Shown in pieces: positions 53,404 to 64,000 of a stretch of 64,000 bases of DNA. Where the stretch lies: contig NC_065535.1 of the NCBI RefSeq assembly GCF_932294415.1, positions 88,676,862-88,740,861 on the forward strand, in the 5' to 3' direction. Position 1 is the first letter of the stretch; every line of letters begins with the position of its first letter. The notes below the pieces were generated by a model. It did not search any database, was not told the DNA's origin, and was given only the letters and a program-made list of their open reading frames with translations. The translations under genes were made by a program, and so were the position numbers. Source of the DNA: Quercus robur (lineage: Eukaryota > Streptophyta > Magnoliopsida > Fagales > Fagaceae).

Positions 53404-54078
53404 TGTAAAGACTCAATTTGTAACGACCCCAAAATGGTATTGGGTTCACACGCTAAGGGCTCAAACAATATAATTTGTAAAGCATGGGCTGAAAGGCTAG
53501 GCCTTGGTCACCAGACGGTGGTTAGTCATGGTACTCATACAGAAATGAACCGTGTTCGCTCAAGAAGTCTTTCTTCTTGGCATGGCCTGAGAGGCTCTAG
53601 TTCTTGGCCTTTTTTTCCAACCCCTTTTTTTGGATTGCTTACTTCTCCTTTTATATTAGCCTTTACTTTTCCTCCAACGTCCATGTGTAGGTTCAGTTTC
53701 CCAGGGCTGATACTTGTCCCATCAGCCCATACCCAAAGTGGTTGGAGGTGGTTGTAAAAACTGAAAAGTATTACTCTATCTAGCGCAGAGTATTTAATTG
53801 CAGTAATGACAGCCTTTCCTTTGTCCTTTGTCGCCATATTGTCCAAGAGTCTTTTCCCCATCAACGTGGATGTGTTTGATTTTTCCCAAAACTGTTCCTA
53901 TACCGTTCTTGCCATTTCTTTTAGGAGTGCCTTGGGGATGCTGAGGACAGAATCATCATCGGCTATGTCTCAAGGCTATTTGGACTTTCGTTATATGTCC
54001 TTGGCAATGCCTCTCCTCGGCTCGGGCCTTAGGCCCTAATGTAAAGTGGGCCAGGGTCACAAATTCTCTGGCCCCACA
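53404..54078 (-). repeat. 5' LTR (in element orientation), 675 bp
   Basis: On the minus strand this copy begins TGTGGGGCCAGAG and ends in TTTACA, three bases before TTGGCGCC. It is the LTR next to the primer-binding site. It keeps the 27-base segment missing from the other LTR. Confidence 0.92.
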
Positions 54079-54662
54079 TATATATTTCTTAAATTTAGTT
54101 ATAAACACAGTTCTTATTGCTACAGTGTTTTTCTCGTAATTTTCCAATCCTTTTTCCTTAGGGTATTCTTTCTATTTTATACTATCTTTCTCCTTTCATC
54201 TTTACCCTCCATGTGTAGATTAGATTGTTGGTGTTGATTTTTGTTCCATCAGCACCTTCTTGAAGTCTTCGGGGAGTAGCTGTAAGGCTGAAAATTACTG
54301 TTCAGGTATCACTTCCTCATTAATGCAGTTAGAGAGTTAGTTACAGAGCATTTAATGTGGTAGTAGTAGCTTTCTCTTAGATATTTCATAGCTCCCATGC
54401 TTCCATGACGTGCATCCTTATCAATAGAAACTCCTAGAATGTTGCTCTAGATGGCAGACCGCATTTTCTGACCTCTGCCTTACTTAGCTGAGGAAGTATC
54501 CCTCCTCGAATCACCTTCTCTATCCATCATGGCCAGATCCATTCCTTTATTTATTAATGCCGACCTCCATAACAATGTTTACCCGTCTTCGAACTACTAG
54601 GCGTCCTCGGACCAGGCTCCCAGCCCAATACATACTACTGGGCCCATCAACCCTACAATTGT

Positions 54663-57600
54663 TTGACTTGTTTGAATACGATAAATTGAAATTCTACCAT
54701 TAAAGTATAATATATAATTAATAGACAAAATTTAGTTACAAAATTGGTTGTAGGATAAAGTTACAATCTTACTCAATATTTTTTTTTATTGGAGGTGAAT
54801 TTTGACAAATCCATTATTGGATTACATCTTCTTCTTATATCCTTCATACTTGCAACATTTTTAGAAAATTAAAGATCAATAGGTATGTTATTAATAAATT
54901 ATTTAAATGACTAGTTTTGGTAGTTTGAAATTATGCATAAAATATAAACTTATATATCATATAGTAAATAATATCTGATTTACATAAAATTTGACATGTG
55001 TATTAAGAAGGTAAAGAACATGTAATTCAACGATTAGATTTTCAAAATATGTAGTAATATTTATTTTATGGACAAAATTTAGATACAGTACCTTAGATGT
55101 TGTTCTTTAGATTCACCTCATAAGATTCTACTATGTGGCTACTTAATTAAAAAATATACTTTCTTCCCATGATAAAAAATCTACATGATAGAATTTTAAG
55201 AGACAAACAAAAAAAATAACGTCTAAATATTGTACATAAATCTTGCCCTTATTTTATTGAATTAAAAAATAAGTTTAGGTTACAATTAATTTTGTTGTTA
55301 AACTATGTACATAATTAATTTGCTTTATCTTGCCGATCCATATTAGCTGCACCTGTTTACTTATTAATTGATAGGGTCCGTTTAACGGTACCATTGCCTA
55401 ACTAATCGAAGTTGATTTTTTTTGTTGAAGATGTGACTAGCTGTGAATTGTCAGCAGTTTTTTATTTTTTTTTAATATTTATACTTTTGGTATAATTGGG
55501 TTGCTTAAACTCGAATAGGTTCCACAAACAAGTTTGACAAGACGTGTAAAATCAGAAGCTTAAAGCCCATTGGTTCCTCTCATGTGGATGCTCATTGGTT
55601 AATTTGGCAAGTCAGGCTAAGATCTTTCTTCCACTAATAATTAATGAAAGATATTTACTCTTGCAATTGTTAACTATAAAGTACTTCTACCAAAAGAAAG
55701 CCAAAATGGACTTTGTGGCGTAAGGTGCTTTGTTTCAAAAACTGATATACATAACTTCTAATATTAAAAGATTGTTCTTTTATCAATATTTTTTTGAGGC
55801 AGTTTCAATCTATGATGGTCACTCTTAATAATAACTATTTAACATCAGACTAAAATATTAATTAGTTTTTTGTGTAAATAATTATTAAAGTATTAAAAAA
55901 ATACATTCTCCACCCACACTCTTTTTTTTTTTTTTTTAGCATATAACAAAATAGAAATATTATTCATTTAAAGGAAACTGGAGGATTTACTTACCCAAAA
56001 AAAGTTTACAACTGTTATCTTTCTTTTAATATTTTATATGTTTTAGTTTTGAGTTTTTAATATTTATTTTGGGTAAATTGAAATTTTTACCTTTAACTAT
56101 GATACAGTTATAATATTTTCTAAACTTAAAAAATGGAGAAATCAATGTTTTTAAAAATAGTATTGGGCATAATTAAGTTTGAATATAAATTTTGATTTTC
56201 CTGTTAAATTTGACAGAAAGCTTAATAATAAGAGACAAACCGTTTGGTACCAAACATTTTGAAAGAACCTTTACTTGGTTTTAAAGTTTAGAAAGACTTG
56301 AAGTCAAGTAGTATTATTTTTCATATTTCCAAACATTAGGGTTTGCACCCTCTCTACTTAAAATATATTTTTTTGAATTTTTTTTTAAAAAAGTTTAAAA
56401 AATGGTAAAATTTCACATATGTTTGTGCCTAAATATCATATATTATTCACAACGAGTCTTAAAAGTCCGAAAAAAGGAGGAGAGTTGTGATAAGTTGACA
56501 GTCAGCGTAAAAGTTAATCACTCTATTCATTACAAATACATTGATGTCGGTAGAAATTACAAGTTTGCAAATGGATCATTCTCAGTTTTGAATGGTGGAA
56601 GTGAGGAGATTTGTTACAGAATCCAGACCAAGCTTTTTTGTTATTGATCAATTGAGATTTGAGATTCTTTGGCTAAGGGATGAGCACGTGAGAGCTGCAA
56701 AAAATGACGTGCAAATTGAACAACTTGCAGGCTGCAGTACATAATTTTACATTAAAAGATTTTTGAAGGACTCAATCCAAATAATGTGGTCCTCCTCAAC
56801 AAACTGTCTCTGTAATCTATATGCACATATATATGGTGGTTAAAACATCACCATCACATTTTGCTCGTCCCCATGTGACAGTCCAGGCAATTTTTAATGT
56901 TAAATAAAGTACTCCATGAGGCTCTATGAATGTTCTTTTGTTTGCATTCCATTGATTTGGCTAATGACATTGCATTTGGGTCTAAAACATTTCATCTTGT
57001 TGCTTATTAAGAACTATATAAACTATTTGGTTCAATTTCTTACATTGACCATTCAAATAAAGTCATTTGGATTTTTTTAACAATTATACAACATCACAGG
57101 GATATATATCATGTATAGTATATGATGTGAAATTGAAAAGTGTTAGAGAGAGAGAGAGAGAGAGAGCTCCACTTGTCTGACATTATTCAATTTCAAATCA
57201 AAATCCTAATGAGATTTTGTGGATCCTTCTTATGTAATTAATTAACATTAATTTAATGTACATATGGTACGAAACAGTTTCACATTAAACTATGGGAAAT
57301 TATAATCAAAGACCACCATGGCACCAGCATTACCTTGACAGATACACCAGCACTCTTGGAGTAAAGGTACTTTACCATTCACCAATCCCGTAACAACCAT
57401 TTTTTTATTGTTTGTATTTTTGTTAATTGGCAGCATTACCATGGCAGATACTTCCTACCTAATGACCTTTGGGCTTTTGATAAAACTGGTACTTCCATTG
57501 TGTTTTTAATGGAAACGTATAGGATTGTTCAAATTCTTCTTCTCTATTTAAGATGCGTGTATATATACATAGATATATCACTTCCTGATATTTCTAATAA

Positions 57601-58778
57601 ATATGTCTAAAGCTCAACTCTCTCTTTTTCACTTAAATTGTATATTACACCCTAAAAGTTTTACGAAATGACACTTCTCCGCTTCTCTTTTCCTTAAGAT
57701 TTATAGATTTATATAAATGAAATAGTTTAAATTTTACTAATAAAACATTCTATTTTTTAAAAAGGATTTCTATCAATTTATACATGGGTCATCTACAAAC
57801 TTCAAGGGAGGGGAGTATCCTTTTGCATGTCCATACTTTGAGTAAGCATTTTTTTTAATAGAACATTTCATTACTATAATAACATTGCATTCCAGGAAAC
57901 ATTTGAGAGTGTAATTTAGTAAAACAACAAAGAAAAGTGTTGCAATTTACCCAAAAACTAAACTCAAACAAGAGAAATTCAATAAGATGCTATAAGATTT
58001 CAAGTTTTCATTTCCTCTCTATAGGCAACCAAATGATGAGTAATGCATATCAGGCATCAATGATTCATTGCAATATGAATATCCATCACCAAGGCCCCAT
58101 CGGCAAGTGCTTCAATTATGGCTTGCGTAATGATGCATGTGGATTGTGGAGACATTTATACATTTTTTTTTTCCTACTTATTTAGGAGTATTTGGTCGAG
58201 ATCAACATTCAACAACAGTACTCTTTTAGAGAAGAGAATAATATTAACCATGGTCCTATCATATGCTCTATGTCTCAATGGTAAAAAAAAGAAAGCAAAA
58301 TGTACTTGTGAATGAGATGTCAAGATTGCAATAGTTTTCCCATTCCAAGTAAAAGGCTTTACTAGCTTTCGAGCTGCATTTACAAAAAGTGTGAGATGAC
58401 AACGATATTTATGACTGTTGAGTGTTGATGCATACGTTTGCAGAAAGACTGATGCTTCTGTTTGATTGATCATTGATCATAGGATTCTGTTTTGATGGCT
58501 TGGGATTTGCAATTCACAGTGTCTCAATGAATGTGTTATTAAGATTTGCGTAAAAATTAAGAACAGTTTTTTTTTTTTTTTCTTTGGCTGAGAAGAACAG
58601 CTTTAGTTTATCATAATTTATAACTTAAATTTATAATTCTGTTTTCAATTAGGTGTAATATATAATCGTTAAATATTGAGCTCTAAGACTAAAAATCAAC
58701 TTACCAAAAGTAAATGTGAGATATGTTAATAAAAAATAATTAACCCATCAACAATTAAAAGATATGTATTATATATTG
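54663..58778. other. Intergenic AT-rich, no gene recognised
   Basis: I see scattered poly(T) and (GA)n tracts (the latter at about 57147-57166) and a decayed SINE-like piece near 55800-55890. Open frames such as 56402-56647 (81 codons) have no family resemblance that I can see. Confidence 0.45.
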
Positions 58779-59288
58779 GATAATTATTTTTATACACATA
58801 TATTTTGTTTATTAAATTTTGATACAAATGACGTGGTATATTTGATACAAAATACTTTTTCCATGACTAGTGGGCCAGTGGCATCAACTTTTATTTTCAA
58901 TAATTCTGTACCATTGGTCATTTATTTAATGGCTTCTTCAGGGAAAGGTAAACTTTAGTTGGAGAAGCATAATTCCATTACCATATAAACGGTACAAAAA
59001 TGAAAAAGAAAAAAAAGAGAATAATTTATAAACATTTGTAAAGCATGTGTTAGAAGGTAATTATTTTTACATACATATATTTTGTTTATTAGATTTTAAT
59101 ACGAATGACGTGATATATTTGATACAAAATACTTTTTTCAAAAGTAGTGGCATCAACTTTTATTTTCAATAATTCTACACCGTTGGTCATTTATTTAATT
59201 GTTTTTTCAGGTAAAGGTAAACTTTAGTTGGAGAAGCATAATTCCATTACCATATGAACGGTACAAAAATGAAAAAAAAAAAAAAGTT
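58779..59288. repeat. Direct tandem duplication of ~240 bp
   Basis: The segment from about 58779 to 59019 recurs at about 59055 to 59288. Shared words include CATATATTTTGTTTATTA, TTGATACAAAATACTTTTT, GGCATCAACTTTTATTTTC and TTAGTTGGAGAAGCATAATT. Both end in an A-rich stretch. Substitutions and small indels separate the copies. Confidence 0.85.
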
Positions 59289-62200
59289 TTTTTCTTTGCT
59301 GAGAAAAAAAGAAAAAGAAAAAAAAAAGGAATAATCCATTTGACTTGTCATAGATTGTGTCTTTATACCTTTTTCCTTTTAAAACCTTAACCTATTATTG
59401 CATTTTAGGTAACAAGTTGGTGTTACACCTTTTATTGATTTTTTTTTTTTTTTTGAAACTACCTTTTATTGATTTTTCAAGGAGAAGGTATCGCATGCAT
59501 TAGTCTCATACGAACATTTTTCTCCAAAATGTTAGGACCCACATGCTCTATTTTACTATTTAGTTGCAAAAATGAAAAAGAAAAAAAAAAAAAAGTAAAT
59601 GAGAGACGAGAAATATAAAGTCTAAAAAAAAAGGAAAATTTATATTTTGAATTTGGTAGAAGGGAATGAAAAAAAATAGAAAATAGAAAATATATATAAT
59701 TTTCTCTTTTTTTTTTTTTTGGTTGAGAGGGAAAAAATAAAGAAAATAAATTATAATTTTGTGCTAATTACAACTTCACCTCGATTACATAAGAAACTAT
59801 TTATTTTTAACTTTTTTTATAATACCAAAAATTTTATTACAATAATATATTGTACTAACTTTTTTTTTTGGAATAAATAATATATTGTACTAACAAATGA
59901 ATATTAGGATCTGTAATAGTTCCTCCAGGATTGATATTCAAAATCTATCATAGGGTAACAATATAGACTTATCATCACGTATGTATAATATAACATAATT
60001 ATATTACATAATTATTTTTACAACGAAGAGTAACGAGATATTGATAAATGTGATTTTTTTTTTTAATTCCATATTACCCACAAAACCAAAGCACATATAC
60101 TCCATAAGTAACAAAATAAAAAGAATTAGTAATCCCAAAACATGATAGAAAAAAAAAAAAAAAAGTGCATGTAGTCAATAGAGGGACAATATAAATGTAA
60201 ATGTAAAGTCCCACCTATATTTTCATCTTTTCTCTTCAATTTTGGGATTAAATTTTGTGGGTCTAGATGGAAAATGATACCCACCCTCATTTTATAATTT
60301 CCCGTTTTAATTCTTACTAAACTTACTTAAAATTTTGAATTTTTGCTCACCATTTAAGTGTGAGTGAGATTGTTGCTTATTGTAGTTATAACTAAACTCT
60401 TAGTTTCTGGGTAGTTAACCTCTATTCCATGAGGGGTTTCTTGAATCCATAAGGTGATAAACTGGAATCCACTAGAGAAAGAATTCGACAAAAAGTTTGT
60501 ATTTTATTAATAATAATCTGATTTGCCACTGACGACTACAAAACATATAAATCTTGAGAAAATAAAACCCTAGGATGATTAGAAAATGTCTGAAACCCTA
60601 ATTCGCACTAATTACACGATACTACGACTATTGCTCAGAAAGTCGTTTCACTTTAGCCAACCGAATTTCATGCAATTTCAACTCCAAGACCAATGATTTC
60701 TACTAGTGCCTTTTTGCCTTATTCATGATAATCCAGAAAGGTTATGTCGGTCTATTCTACAACAGTTCTTTGTACCTAAATAATATTAGGAGTCTAGGAC
60801 CCTTGTGCCCCGACCTTGATCAAATAATGTTGCACACCCTATGACCCACAACTCAAAATGAGTCCTGCTACGCATACATTCCCTATGGTGCGGGTCCCTT
60901 TGGTCTATTTCCATTTTCTAGATTGGGTTAGGAAAACGTCTGAGTGATTGCTTTGTGTGGATCCAAACATGTTCACAAGGAGCCCAATAAAAATAAGATC
61001 AATAGAAACTTTATAAAAGATCATAATGGTTAAAATTTTATAGACCCCCATTTTTCATCTTCTTTAAAATCATGCAAATAAACAGATTCAAATGTAACAA
61101 AAAGGTGTGTTGTTCGATTATCTCCCTTCTCACCTATGTATTCAACTCAAAGGCCAAAGTTAAAGTTAATGGCAATTTCCAAAATTGATCCTTTTTCCCT
61201 AAGCGGCAAACTAACGCATTTGTTTTTAAAAATAAGTCCAAATGATATGACTAGTTGTTTTTAATTTCGTTATTTGGCCTAAAAAGTAGGACCACAATCT
61301 TCAAGAACATTATATAGGTGGTGCTAATTTTGGAAATACACAAACCTAACTCCTAAACACTTATTAACTTCTTGAAAATATGGCTAGCTTTCATTTTGTT
61401 TCCATTTTATAAATGTTCATTGAATGGAGCCTCTATGATGCCAAATATTGTACTTGATATGGTTTATTGACCCTATTCACACTGTACCATATGCATGCTT
61501 AGGCAGTAGCTAGCTAGTTGGACTTGGAACCAACTTCAATTTGCTTCAAGTATTTCAATAATGAAATCTATACTGGCATCTTGGACCAATGTACGATTGA
61601 ATGGATTTTAGTTCTAGCAAAGTTATTGTAGCAAACTCAAATTGGAAATGTATCAATCAAAGTGACACGGTTTATAATTATGCCTAAAGGTTCAATGAAT
61701 CTCATTAAAAACAAACCAAAATGTAGGAAATTGTGAGGGTTAATGTCATGTAATATTACCTAATTTTGTGGCCTTATTCATTCATTCTTTTCCTTTACCA
61801 ATTCTTCAACTTTACCAACCCCAAATCCAATTTTTCTAGGCTGTCCAACTGGCCGTATTTAAAGGCTTTCTTAGGTAAAAATTAAAAAAAAAAAAGAAAA
61901 AAAAAGAAAGATGTGAAAGGAAGTGTAATTGTGTGAAACATTCATGATTCATTGTCAAACAACTATAACAATTTTTTAGTTCCTCAACAATAAAATAATA
62001 CCAACGTATCTTTCCCCTCTGTCCTCGTATGTGGAATTGACCTTGCTTTATTCTCCAACAACTAATTAATTAACACAAAAGTTTGTTAAACGGCAAAAAC
62101 CAAAAAACACCAAAACTTGACAAGTGTTAGATAGTGAAATCGCTTTTATTTTTTCCTCTAGTGGTGGAAGAATTTACATGTTATATAAACAACAAAATCA

Positions 62201-63635
62201 GTGAATTCCACGTGTTGCTTATTTGGCCAACCAAGAAAAAGCAATTGGAAATTGCTTGCCCTGACAATTTGGACATTGAGAATATAATGGCAGACATTAG
62301 AATTTCAACTTTAAAATATTCATACACATGCAAACAGTTTCCATTAAAAGCAAACCCAGAAGAAACCAGGGAAATTGCCAAGAACTTACCAACTAATTTC
62401 TCAATGACCTAATACTTTGGATTATTCATCCAAAAAAATCTAGACCCAGTTCATATTTTCGGGCCCTTCATTAATAGTTTTGATCATTTTTTCTTGAATA
62501 TTTTGGTGAAAGCCAAAAATGTAAAACAAAATATTAGTATGTCCCTATCCTAGCCTACCAAAATGGACCTCTTCCTTGGCTTCCTCCATATACAACACAT
62601 TACACATGCATGCACGAGTTCTTGGTCTACTTTTTCTACAAGAGTCCACCATTAAATTTCTTGATGACCAAGGTTACACTATTTTGTTGCAAGGAAGGCG
62701 GCAAAATATTCTCAGCCGTTGAGATCTTGAATTATCATCTAGAATATTTGACTTTACAATCTGAATTTATTCTTTTGTCTTTGCTAGATGCTAGTGACCC
62801 TTTTATTATTTTCTTTTGAAGGAGGCAATGATCTAAAATTAGGTTCCACTTAGATTTTCATCGTATGCTCTAGAATCAAACTATCTAATTATTTATAAAA
62901 AATTAAAAATTAAAAAGATTATCGAATCGGGCTAAGTTCTAGTATAACTCTTATTCTATTATATTAACTCATCTTATCCACTACATGCAATTTCAGCCTT
63001 TAATTTATAATATTTTTCATTTAAATTTCTTTTTTTTTTTCTCGAAGTAATTAAATTGCGTATGTCTAGACACATATTTTGTAATATAAACTAGTTGAAA
63101 CTGCACAGACAATGCATGTGCAACATGGTTGGGAAATGTCAAATTAGGCAATATATTATGTAGCATCAGTGTTTGCGAGAGCTTGCTCTAGGGAAATTAT
63201 TGATGGTTGAGTTTGTGGGTTGATGACACTATATCAATATTGATGATAACCTGATGTTTTTAGCATGTTCGAGATGGTGATGAAAGTAGTGAGAGGTTAG
63301 TTAAGTGCAACATTTGTGATGGTGAACCCAAAGAATAAATTGTTATGATGTTATCGGATCACTGTAATGTTAGCATACAGAAGCCAAAGAATAACGTAAG
63401 TTACTTATGGATTCGGTGACATAAAGCATCATTAACATATAAAAAACATGTACTTATCAAAAAAAACAAAAAACATGTGTTACATTAATAGACGTGCATA
63501 TATCAACAATGCTAACAGATAAAGATAAAGATATGTATAATTTCAATTGTTTGATGTGATTGAATGTCATCATTACCTTAAGCTGCCATTATTAATGATG
63601 TACATCTAAGAACAAGAAAAATAGGTAATACTGTA

Positions 63636-63663
<28 letters not shown>
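59289..63663. other. Intergenic AT-rich, no gene recognised
   Basis: The region has long A/T homopolymers and no convincing open frame above 92 codons. A block at about 60360-61100 has more even base composition and could be transposon-derived, but I could not assign it. An (AT)n tract (about 63637-63663) ends the region. Confidence 0.4.
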
Positions 63664-63666
<3 letters not shown>

Positions 63667-64000
63667 AGGACTCAATTTGTTATTGGGTTGTACTATATAT
63701 TTATAGAGAGGCGAATCAATGCGCTGATCTTTTGGCTAAAAGGGGCTGTACTATGCGGGAAAATTTTGTTGTTTTTGATTTCCCCCCCTCTGCTGATATG
63801 TATATATTGCTTAACTCTGATAAAAATGGGTTGTATCATTATAGGCATGTTGCCAATACGCTGGCCTCTGTAGGCAGGTTGTAATGTTTTGTGCTGGTTT
63901 TTAATATAATATCTACCCTACTAACCAAAAAAAAAAAAAAAAAAAAAATTGTTATTGGGTTCGAACATTTAAGGCCCAAACAATAAAATTTGTAGAGCGT
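63664..64000 (-). mobile_element. Partial LTR of the same family as 50679-54078, running off the window
   Basis: TGTAAGGACTCAATTTG at 63664, and after the nested insertion GGCCCAAACAATAAAATTTG to the window end, match the edge of the 50679 and 53404 LTRs. A short piece (AACGACCCCAAAATGG) found in those LTRs is missing here. The element continues beyond position 64000. Confidence 0.8.
63690..63948 (+). mobile_element. 5'-truncated LINE insertion with 13-bp TSD
   Basis: The 259-base insert ends in a poly(A) tail of more than 20 A and is bracketed by the 13-bp duplication TTGTTATTGGGTT (63677-63689 and 63949-63961). It is open in one frame to a natural TAA and encodes the last ~60 residues of a plant LINE ORF2 RNase H region, including YREANQCADLLAKRG and VFDFPPSADMYILL. 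Only the 3' end was inserted, as is usual for target-primed reverse transcription. It interrupts the LTR at 63664. Confidence 0.92.

Larger units (their letters stand above)
50679..54078 (-). mobile_element. Complete small non-autonomous LTR retroelement, 3.4 kb, TSD TATAT
   Basis: Two direct repeats (50679-51326 and 53404-54078) flank about 2.08 kb of internal DNA. TATAT lies on both sides (50674-50678 and 54079-54083). The orientation is minus: next to the right-hand LTR the minus strand reads TTGGCGCCGTCTGTGGGG (about 53385-53402), a TGGCGCC-type primer-binding site. Next to the left-hand LTR it reads TTTTGAGGGGCTAT, a polypurine tract. Each LTR begins TGTGGGGCC on the minus strand. No gag or pol is visible, so it needs proteins from an autonomous partner. 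The internal region includes a tandem repeat (52830-53197). Confidence 0.92.
50472..54657. mobile_element. Solo LTR (about 780 bp) split by a nested LTR element, TSD ATTGT
   Basis: The outer element starts TGTAGGG at 50472 and ends CCCTACA at 54657. ATTGT lies on both sides (50467-50471 and 54658-54662). Its sequence is 50472-50678 plus about 54084-54657, split at TATAT by the complete element at 50679-54078. No second copy of this LTR and no internal domain are in the window, so it is a solo LTR. Confidence 0.85.

Noticed and set aside
53305-53864. Frames of 150 codons (+) and 109 codons (-) in the retroelement
   Set aside because: They lie across the LTR edge and the primer-binding site and encode no gag/pol-like motif.
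56402-56647. 81-codon plus-strand frame
   Set aside because: It has no recognisable motif, no promoter-like or splice context, and AT-rich random composition.

Overview
The window is nuclear DNA of a flowering plant, almost certainly a eudicot. It is AT-rich, its genes have canonical GT-AG introns, and plant transposons make up much of it. A woody Fagales-type genome is a guess from the overall look only. Four genes are confident and a fifth is probable. From left to right they are: a small plastid-type membrane protein (1963-2694, +); an intronless 897-residue PPR protein (5593-8286, -); a five-exon MAT1/CAK assembly factor (10436-14762, -); and two ten-exon serine carboxypeptidase-like genes in tandem (17139-24000 and 27947-38483, both -). 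From memory of the Arabidopsis map, PPR, MAT1 and SCPL29 are neighbours there too (At4g30825, At4g30820, At4g30810). This block is therefore probably conserved microsynteny with a local SCPL duplication.

The carboxypeptidase pair lies in a segmental tandem duplication that can be traced end to end. Unit A is about 15938-26770 and unit B is about 26771-46580. B has grown to about 19.8 kb against 10.8 kb for A, mostly through insertions: a degenerate Helitron, a 425-bp hairpin MITE with a 10-bp target duplication, several TIR elements with 9-bp target duplications, a nested 2.3-kb TIR element, and repeated copies of the gene's own 5' flank. A has instead gained a 617-bp solo LTR. For several insertions the other unit keeps an empty site. 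Both coding sequences read through with all three catalytic residues.

Beyond 46.6 kb I find no convincing gene. This part holds a 1.1-kb TIR element with a perfect 9-bp target duplication (48441-49557) and a SINE. It also holds a complete small LTR retroelement (50679-54078, TSD TATAT) nested inside an older solo LTR (50472-54657, TSD ATTGT). A long AT-rich stretch follows, with one direct duplication. At the right edge a 5'-truncated LINE with a 13-bp TSD sits inside another LTR of the 50.7-kb family. The first 1.6 kb looks retroelement-derived but I could not bound it.

I saw no wholly new gene system. The points of most interest are the dated insertions that separate the two carboxypeptidase copies, the palindromic amplification upstream of copy B, the nested LTR structure, and long hairpin elements inside or beside genes.
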